A stretch of DNA of 64,000 bases from Candidatus Obscuribacterales bacterium. GTDB lineage: Bacteria > Cyanobacteriota > Vampirovibrionia > Obscuribacterales > Obscuribacteraceae. The stretch is taken from positions 789,628 through 853,627 of the forward strand of contig JACKCM010000003.1 in the NCBI GenBank assembly GCA_020634035.1. Direction: 5' to 3'. Shown here in pieces: positions 59,205 through 64,000 of the stretch. The notes beneath the pieces are model-generated. The model ran no database searches. It saw nothing but the letters and a program-made list of their open reading frames with translations, and was not told the DNA's origin. Each line of letters opens with the position of its first letter. The first letter of the stretch is position 1. The translations under genes were made by a program, and so were the position numbers.

Positions 59205-60787
59205 TCCTTGAAGCATACGATAGGCATAGCGCTTGTGGCTGCCACCTTGCGGGCCACTTTGGCGGCTGACAATAACAGCCCGATATCCTTACAGTCTTCC
59301 GGCACACCGGCAATTCCGAAAGCACAGACCAGAGAACTCGGATCCATGCCGGCTGAGAGCCCCTTGCTGCGAAGCAACTCGAAAACTCGGTGACAGAAAA
59401 TCACCGCAGATGGGATCTCAGTGTTGGGAAGGAGAATGGCATAGCTCAAAGTCTCAAAATGAGCCGCGATGTCGATCGGACGCATGATATTGGCCAGCCG
59501 CAGGCCGACCTCAGCCACCTGGGTAACGTTTAAGGGCTCCAGCTGACCTCCTCGATTGGTCCAGAGATCGAAGACAATCACTGTAAAAGGCAAATTCGCG
59601 TACTGAGCTCGATAGAATTCCTTCTCGAGAAAGTACTGAAAAGACGAGAATGAGAACAAACAGGTATCAGCTCTCAAAAGCGATGCCATTACGGAGTTTA
59701 TGGCATTTCTGTCCAGATGAGTAGAAGTAAGATGCTTAGTTTTGTCAGGCTTCAAGGGGCTTTCAGAGGTTTTCACCAGACCACACTGAAACATGTTGAA
59801 GAGAATAGGCACCCACTCTTTCTTTGTCATCGGTCTTTCCCGAAGGATGTCGAACATCGTGGTGTTGCCGTCGAGCCGTAAATAAAACTGCTTCTGAAGA
59901 TTGGTGTCGCATGGTGCGCCCTTCTTCACCGCTTCTTCGAACTGTTGCTCAGAAAGACCTGCATTAGCTCTGTGTAGATAAGCCTCCATCTTGAAGCCCT
60001 GACCCATCAGATATTTGGTCTGGTCTAATAAAGTGATGCTCTCCATCAAGATGGCATCGATTCGACGTTTTACCGTATTCTGCTCAGTAGCTTCGTCGTT
60101 ATAAAAATAGAACTTGCCGGTTTCCCAGGTGACCAGTTCCATGATGGCCAGCTCACCTTGCTGATTGAGAGCCGTGGCATGAACCAGATCGCCGCTCACG
60201 AAAAACAGCTCAGCCATGGACTGATCGCTGATTACCATAAGTTTGCCGTTTCTTTTGCCCATATTGATCGACTGCAGCAAAGTCGGAATAGGCCAGTCGT
60301 CCAACGATCCTTCCATCGAAGCCTGGGCACCGACACGCTCATCCTGCTTGAACACAGGCACTTTCTGGCTGGTGGAAGTCAGAGACTGCAAGCCCAGAAG
60401 CGATGTGCTGTACGAACCGGATAATCCTGTGTTGCGGGTCTCGCTCTGTCCGAACAGAGACTGAGAGTCGGTTCCATAGGACATGTTCTCGGTAGACTCA
60501 GAGAGAACCAGGTTGAGAACAAGCGCCACATCTCCGGTCTGATAGGTCCAGACCTCGATTTCATCTCGTCCTTCTCCAATCATCAGATTCCAGGTCGGCT
60601 CAGAGACATTCTGAGTGCAAGTGGCGATCAGACGATATACATCACTAGAATTTTGAAATTGCCATGGCAGCTCGAACTGTTTACCAGGCATCTCCCGAGA
60701 CTGACCAAGCACATTGGTAATGTCATCTATCGTGGGCAGACTGGCGAGTCTGGGCAATTTGACTAACTTGTCGGAAGGACGATACAT
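59183..60787 (-). CDS. PATAN/DUF4388 protein with degenerate GGDEF domain
   Basis: 534 residues. Residues ~157-255 match the PATAN/DUF4388 pattern (G-S-L-x-D-W-P-I-P-T-L-L-Q ... G-x-L-x-V ... F-x-x-G-x-L-V-H-A ... W-x-x-G-x-F-x-F). The region 375-525 resembles a diguanylate-cyclase fold (E-x-x-R-A...P-F-T-V-I-V-F-D-L, L-N...V-G-x-R-L-A...R-x-x-D-I-A-A, A-I-L-L-P-N-T, F-G-I-A). The signature GGDEF is replaced by E-T-L-S-Y (445-449), so it is not catalytic. PATAN domains often occur in twitching/phototaxis and signalling proteins of cyanobacteria and myxobacteria. Probably a signalling adaptor. Confidence 0.72.
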   Translation of the reverse strand: MYRPSDKLVKLPRLASLPTIDDITNVLGQSREMPGKQFELPWQFQNSSDVYRLIATCTQNVSEPTWNLMIGEGRDEIEVWTYQTGDVALVLNLVLSESTENMSYGTDSQSLFGQSETRNTGLSGSYSTSLLGLQSLTSTSQKVPVFKQDERVGAQASMEGSLDDWPIPTLLQSINMGKRNGKLMVISDQSMAELFFVSGDLVHATALNQQGELAIMELVTWETGKFYFYNDEATEQNTVKRRIDAILMESITLLDQTKYLMGQGFKMEAYLHRANAGLSEQQFEEAVKKGAPCDTNLQKQFYLRLDGNTTMFDILRERPMTKKEWVPILFNMFQCGLVKTSESPLKPDKTKHLTSTHLDRNAINSVMASLLRADTCLFSFSSFQYFLEKEFYRAQYANLPFTVIVFDLWTNRGGQLEPLNVTQVAEVGLRLANIMRPIDIAAHFETLSYAILLPNTEIPSAVIFCHRVFELLRSKGLSAGMDPSSLVCAFGIAGVPEDCKDIGLLLSAAKVARKVAATSAMPIVCFKDLKAPSE

Positions 60788-60900
60788 CTAAAGTTTCGGA
60801 AAATGGGCGATTCTGGGTTTTTATGAAATTCGGGTAGTGCTTAATGAGATTATATAGAGATTTACCCGAACCTACCACCGAATCCAGTATTGCCGAGGTT

Positions 60901-61713
60901 TTATAAGCCCCGGTGCCGGAGCATCCGATTGAGCTCTGCCTGAATCTCACCCTCAAGCCAGAAAGAAAGCTTCTTAGCCACGCTCTCCATATCATCCCGG
61001 CTCTTCACCTTGTCATAGTCCGCTTTCTTGAGAACGTTCATCGATACTTCCACCGGTAGCTGAACTAGATTCAGCGGCATCGGCAACCAAGGAAAGAATG
61101 GCGTCACCGGATAGAAGGGCATTTTCAGAAGCTTGCTGAGCACTTCGAAATTATCAAGCATTGGATTAATCTCATCAAAGCCCAGAGCTGAGACAGGATA
61201 AACCTCGACACCGCTTTCGACCACCGGCAAGAGCATAGTCCAGTCAAAATCCTCCAGCCTGTAGCGCCTGGAGAATGGCTTGGTCAAACCGGATATCCCT
61301 TCCGGGAAAATGGCTACGGCCTCACCCCTCTCGAAAAGAGTCTTCATATTGGCAGAAGACCAATCGAGAAAACCAAGACCCTCAAGCAGGGTCCGTACTC
61401 GCTCATCAAGGCCGGACTCGAGATCGGCTAGAACATAGAGCCTGCGAGCGCCTTGCTTTCTTTTTGCCAGGGCATGTCCAAGCATCAAAGCAGGCCAGGG
61501 GAAGACACTGCCCTGATTTCCGACAATCAGACAGGGTCCCTCGCTTTGCGCCGGAATACGCTCCAGCCCCAGAAACTCTACTCTCCACCAACGTCGATAA
61601 AGAAACTCTAGAATCGGCTCAACCTTGCGCAGAGAGCGAAACTCAGCCGAATCGCCTTTATCGGACATTGGACTGTCCTGGTCATACTCCAGAGTCAGGT
61701 CAGGCTGCTCCAT
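60901..61713 (-). CDS. Lysophospholipid-acyltransferase-like protein, active site lost
   Basis: 270 residues, clearly homologous along its length to the neighbour at 61700-62608. The catalytic N-H-x6-D block is replaced: N66-Q67...P72-W73-P74 where the neighbour has N-H80 ... P85-M-D87. Both catalytic His and Asp are missing. It probably does not transfer acyl groups. It overlaps the upstream gene by 14 bases, so the two are co-translated. Confidence 0.75.
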   Translation of the reverse strand: MEQPDLTLEYDQDSPMSDKGDSAEFRSLRKVEPILEFLYRRWWRVEFLGLERIPAQSEGPCLIVGNQGSVFPWPALMLGHALAKRKQGARRLYVLADLESGLDERVRTLLEGLGFLDWSSANMKTLFERGEAVAIFPEGISGLTKPFSRRYRLEDFDWTMLLPVVESGVEVYPVSALGFDEINPMLDNFEVLSKLLKMPFYPVTPFFPWLPMPLNLVQLPVEVSMNVLKKADYDKVKSRDDMESVAKKLSFWLEGEIQAELNRMLRHRGL

Positions 61714-62608
61714 TGGAAACTTTCTCCTCGACCGGCGACTCTTCCCAACCCGTGAACACCGACTTACGCTGCTTCAAAAGCGAATTCAGATCTTTCTGAA
61801 TCAAATACTGCACTTCACGAGCAAGCTTGAGAACCAGCTTCTTATCCCTGGCTCGCTCAGGCTCATAGCCCAGATCGATAGGGTCATGGATGTGAATCAT
61901 CCATCTCACGGGCAGAGGCACAAACATGAGAGGAAAAGGCAGCCAGGGAAAGCCCGGTGTGACGGGGAAAAACGGCATCTGGACCAGTCTTGCCAGCTCT
62001 CGAACATTGACGAAATTAGGGTAGATCTCGTCTCCGCCGACGGTAGAAACCGGGATGATAGGCGACTGAGATTCGATGGCGATTTTGACGAATCCAGGAT
62101 GAAAGTCCAGCACTCTATACCGTTCATCAAAGGTCTTGCCGACCCCTCTCACCCCTTCAGGATAGATGCCTACCAGCTCATCATCAGCCAGAAGCGCCTC
62201 GGCATTCTTAAGGGTGGCCCGCACCTGACCGGTCTTCCTTACCCAGTCGGCAAGAGCAGGTATCTTGAAAAACCAGTCTGTGGCAAGATATCGAATACGG
62301 CGCGGCGAGTCATGATAGTTGCACATCGCCACTGTAATCATGGCGCCGTCCATGGGTAGAAGACCGGAATGATTGCCTACAAGAAGGGCTCTGCCTTCTG
62401 CCGGTATGTTTTCGATGCCGCGGGTTTCGACCTTGAAATAATCTTCGAAAAGAAAACGGAAAACCGGTTCCCATCGGGCGAAAGTAGCGAGATCAAAGCC
62501 GAATTGGTCTTCATTCTCGGCATAACGCTCATAGAACGAGGGGTTTCGCCTGGCAAAAACATCCAGGGGATCAGCTGCTAGCGTTTTAAGATTCGACCAA
62601 TTAGCCAC
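61700..62608 (-). CDS. Lysophospholipid acyltransferase (PlsC-like)
   Basis: 302 residues from GTG 62608. The N-H80-S-G-L-L-P-M-D87-G motif (His and Asp of the acyltransferase active site) is intact, and E-G-V-R-G-V-G-K and V-S-T-V-G-G-D-E-I-Y follow in family order. The N- and C-terminal parts are amphipathic. It would acylate a lysophospholipid or a related acceptor at the membrane. Acyl donor and acceptor not determinable. Confidence 0.85.
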   Translation of the reverse strand: MANWSNLKTLAADPLDVFARRNPSFYERYAENEDQFGFDLATFARWEPVFRFLFEDYFKVETRGIENIPAEGRALLVGNHSGLLPMDGAMITVAMCNYHDSPRRIRYLATDWFFKIPALADWVRKTGQVRATLKNAEALLADDELVGIYPEGVRGVGKTFDERYRVLDFHPGFVKIAIESQSPIIPVSTVGGDEIYPNFVNVRELARLVQMPFFPVTPGFPWLPFPLMFVPLPVRWMIHIHDPIDLGYEPERARDKKLVLKLAREVQYLIQKDLNSLLKQRKSVFTGWEESPVEEKVSNGAA

Positions 62609-62763
62609 AGAAATCCAAGCACTCCCGGTCCAAATGAGATGAAAAGCACGAATCTTCTGAGCAGATCATGCATGAATTCTGCAGGGGATTCATGCACTAC
62701 TTCTTGATCCGCGCTATCTACTTTTTCTTCGTTTCTTTCCTGCGCCGTATCTACGTCCGACAT
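62578..62763 (-). CDS. Small single-pass membrane protein
   Basis: 61 residues from ATG 62763 (GAGGAAG upstream), preferred over 62778. Acidic N-terminal ~30 residues and one helix (about 38-58), ending in a basic G-R-I-L-K-R. Its end overlaps the acyltransferase gene start by 31 bases, so co-expression is likely. Unrecognised. Confidence 0.65.
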   Translation of the reverse strand: MSDVDTAQERNEEKVDSADQEVVHESPAEFMHDLLRRFVLFISFGPGVLGFLWLIGRILKR

Positions 62764-62954
62764 AGCGATCTTCCTCAAACAAAGAAAGGGTGATGCACGA
62801 TCTAAGTATAAATACAGAGCCTGTATAAACCCGAGCTGAATTAAGAAAGTTTTACCGATTGCCAGACTGTCCGTCCCCAGATGAGATAATCAAAGGTCTT
62901 GGAAAACTCCAAAACTCTATCGCAAATTTGCCGACCGGCTCTAAGGAGAGAATT

Positions 62955-63281
62955 ATGCAACCGGACATGAACCAGCTTTTTCAATCGATGCAGAAGATGC
63001 AACAAGAAGTCGTGAAAATCCAGGGAGAGCTTCAACAGACAACCCTGGAAGGAAAAGCTGGTGGTGGAGCGGTTACCATAACCTGTAATGGCGCCATGGA
63101 ATTCCTCTCGGTCAAAATCAAACCCGAAGCAATCGACCCCGAAGATCCAGGCACTCTGGAAGATCTGATTCTGGTCGCGGTCAATGACGCCATGGCACAA
63201 TGCCAGAAACTCGCCCAGGACAAAATGGGTAAATCACTGGGTATGCCGGGCGGCCTTCCCCCGGGCATGGGCGGCTATTAG
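62955..63281 (+). CDS. ybaB: YbaB/EbfC nucleoid-associated protein
   Basis: 108 residues from ATG 62955 (GGAGAG upstream); the longer frame from 62859 adds 32 unsupported residues. The family pattern is M-N-Q-L-F-Q-S-M-Q-K-M-Q-Q-x-V ... G-x-A-G-G-G-A-V-x-I-T-x-N-G ... L-V-x-x-A-V-N-D-A. The C-terminal tail is Gly/Pro/Met-rich. It binds DNA and is usually encoded next to recR, as here (nine bases apart). Confidence 0.93.
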   Translation: MQPDMNQLFQSMQKMQQEVVKIQGELQQTTLEGKAGGGAVTITCNGAMEFLSVKIKPEAIDPEDPGTLEDLILVAVNDAMAQCQKLAQDKMGKSLGMPGGLPPGMGGY

Positions 63282-63290
63282 TTTCGGTAG

Positions 63291-63887
63291 ATGCAATTCA
63301 CCCCACCTCTAGCGAGACTGATAGAACAATTTCAAAAGCTGCCGGGTATCGGTCCGAAATCGGCTCAGCGTATGGCTTTCTTTGTTCTCGGTATGAAGCG
63401 GGACGAAGTTCAGGCTTTTGCCGATGCGGTCATAGACGCAAAAGACAAAGTAAAAAATTGCAGCCGGTGTTATCACCTGTCGGCTAACGATCCCTGCGAG
63501 ATCTGTGTCAACGACCGTCGCGACGGAAATGTTATTTGCGTGGTGGCAGATTCGAGAGATGTCATCGCCCTGGAGAGAACCAGAGAATTCAAAGGTCGTT
63601 ACCATGTGCTCACCGGCTTGATCTCTCCTCTAGAGGGCAAAGGGCCGGAGCAATTGAGTATCAGAGAGTTGATCAGCCGTATTCCGGATGAAGAGATTCA
63701 TGAGGTCATCCTGGCCATCAATCCGACCATAGAAGGAGATGCCACGGTCCTCTATCTGAACAATCTGATCAAACCCCTGGGTGTAAAAGTGACCCGCATC
63801 GCCTTCGGTCTCCCCGTGGGAGCCGATTTGGAATATGCCGATGATGTCACCCTGACAAGGGCGATGGAAGGACGAAGAGAAGTCTGA
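63291..63887 (+). CDS. recR: Recombination mediator RecR
   Basis: 198 residues. The N-terminal helix-hairpin-helix has L-P-G-I-G-P-K-S-A-Q-R. Four zinc Cys lie in C-x2-C...C-x2-C (N-C-S-R-C-Y...C-E-I-C-V), followed by a Toprim domain (V-V-A-D-S-R-D, L-A-I-N-P-T-I-E-G-D-A-T) and a C-terminal G-L-P-V-G-A-D-L-E-Y. It helps load RecA with RecO on SSB-coated DNA. It follows ybaB as in many bacteria. Confidence 0.96.
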   Translation: MQFTPPLARLIEQFQKLPGIGPKSAQRMAFFVLGMKRDEVQAFADAVIDAKDKVKNCSRCYHLSANDPCEICVNDRRDGNVICVVADSRDVIALERTREFKGRYHVLTGLISPLEGKGPEQLSIRELISRIPDEEIHEVILAINPTIEGDATVLYLNNLIKPLGVKVTRIAFGLPVGADLEYADDVTLTRAMEGRREV

Positions 63888-64000
63888 CCCGACAGCAGCA
63901 TAGCACCAAATACGGAACCAGTGCTTTCTGCGAAAACCGGATAAAAAACCTGCTACTTTCTGTCGACGCCGGCCGCTTTAACTATGAAATCAGCCACACC

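Noticed and set aside
63985..64000. Possible start of a gene at the right edge
   Set aside because: An ATG at 63985 has only five codons in the window and no ribosome site; cannot be judged.

Overview
The window looks like a chromosomal segment of a free-living, Gram-negative-type bacterium of roughly balanced base composition. The best guess is a non-photosynthetic relative of cyanobacteria (Candidatus Melainabacteria/Vampirovibrionia, Obscuribacterales-like). That placement is inference. It rests on the mix of Hanks-type kinases with odd ectodomains, LRR, Sel1 and TPR proteins, a PATAN/DUF4388 protein, phosphoketolase plus glycogen debranching, and many small secreted proteins of unknown function. 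No 16S rRNA gene is present to settle it. Start codons are unusually often TTG.

Layout. 1-7.3 kb (minus strand): a truncated acidic repeat protein preceded by a 14-codon in-frame leader ORF, a TPR lipoprotein, a protein with a degenerate TOTE-type primase domain, a low-complexity protein, an S9 peptidase and a protein of tandem MshEN-like modules. 7.5-12.2 kb (plus): molybdenum cofactor operon moaD-moaE-moaA-moaCB(fusion)-moeA, followed by a dienelactone hydrolase. 12.2-18.4 kb: aldo/keto reductase, pseudo-receiver plus secreted duplicated-domain protein, YceI, an aminoglycoside-phosphotransferase-like kinase and a receptor Ser/Thr kinase. 18.5-23.6 kb: tRNA-Leu(UAG) with its own promoter and terminator, followed by an accessory-looking block (two SUKH/SMI1 proteins, a GNAT acetyltransferase, a caspase-TPR protein and an ADP-ribosylglycohydrolase). 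23.7-32 kb: phosphoketolase and glycogen debranching enzyme with overlapping genes, then on the minus strand a GT2/O-antigen-ligase-like/GT4 surface polysaccharide operon. 32.5-45 kb: OmpR-type regulator, LRR membrane protein, proteasome-like Ntn hydrolase, TonB-C-like protein, HAD phosphatase and folC, histidine kinase, second Ser/Thr kinase and a Sel1-repeat protein. 45.3-49.8 kb: threonine/lysine operon hom-thrC-thrB-lysC with mostly overlapping genes. 50-53.8 kb: second MshEN-like protein, a six-unit 60-bp tandem repeat that encodes 20-residue peptide repeats, and an IS1595-derived protein that has lost its catalytic core. 53.9-64 kb: third Ser/Thr kinase (LRR ectodomain), small unknown proteins, a structured leader with a sequestered ribosome-binding site, HEAT/LRV-like repeat protein, PATAN plus degenerate GGDEF protein, two lysophospholipid-acyltransferase-like genes (one apparently catalytically dead), ybaB and recR.

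Theme. Beyond ordinary metabolism the window is rich in proteins that keep a recognisable fold but have lost catalytic residues: primase-like, receiver, GGDEF, acyltransferase and transposase examples. Signalling outputs (three receptor kinases, MshEN-like modules, a GGDEF-like domain) recur throughout. The most promising leads are the diverged primase and its acidic neighbour, the DDE-less IS1595 derivative beside an alternating peptide-repeat array, the caspase/ADP-ribosylglycohydrolase/SUKH block after tRNA-Leu, the Ser-nucleophile proteasome-like protein, and the SD-sequestering leader near 58.25 kb. All assignments come from reading motifs by eye; no searches were run.
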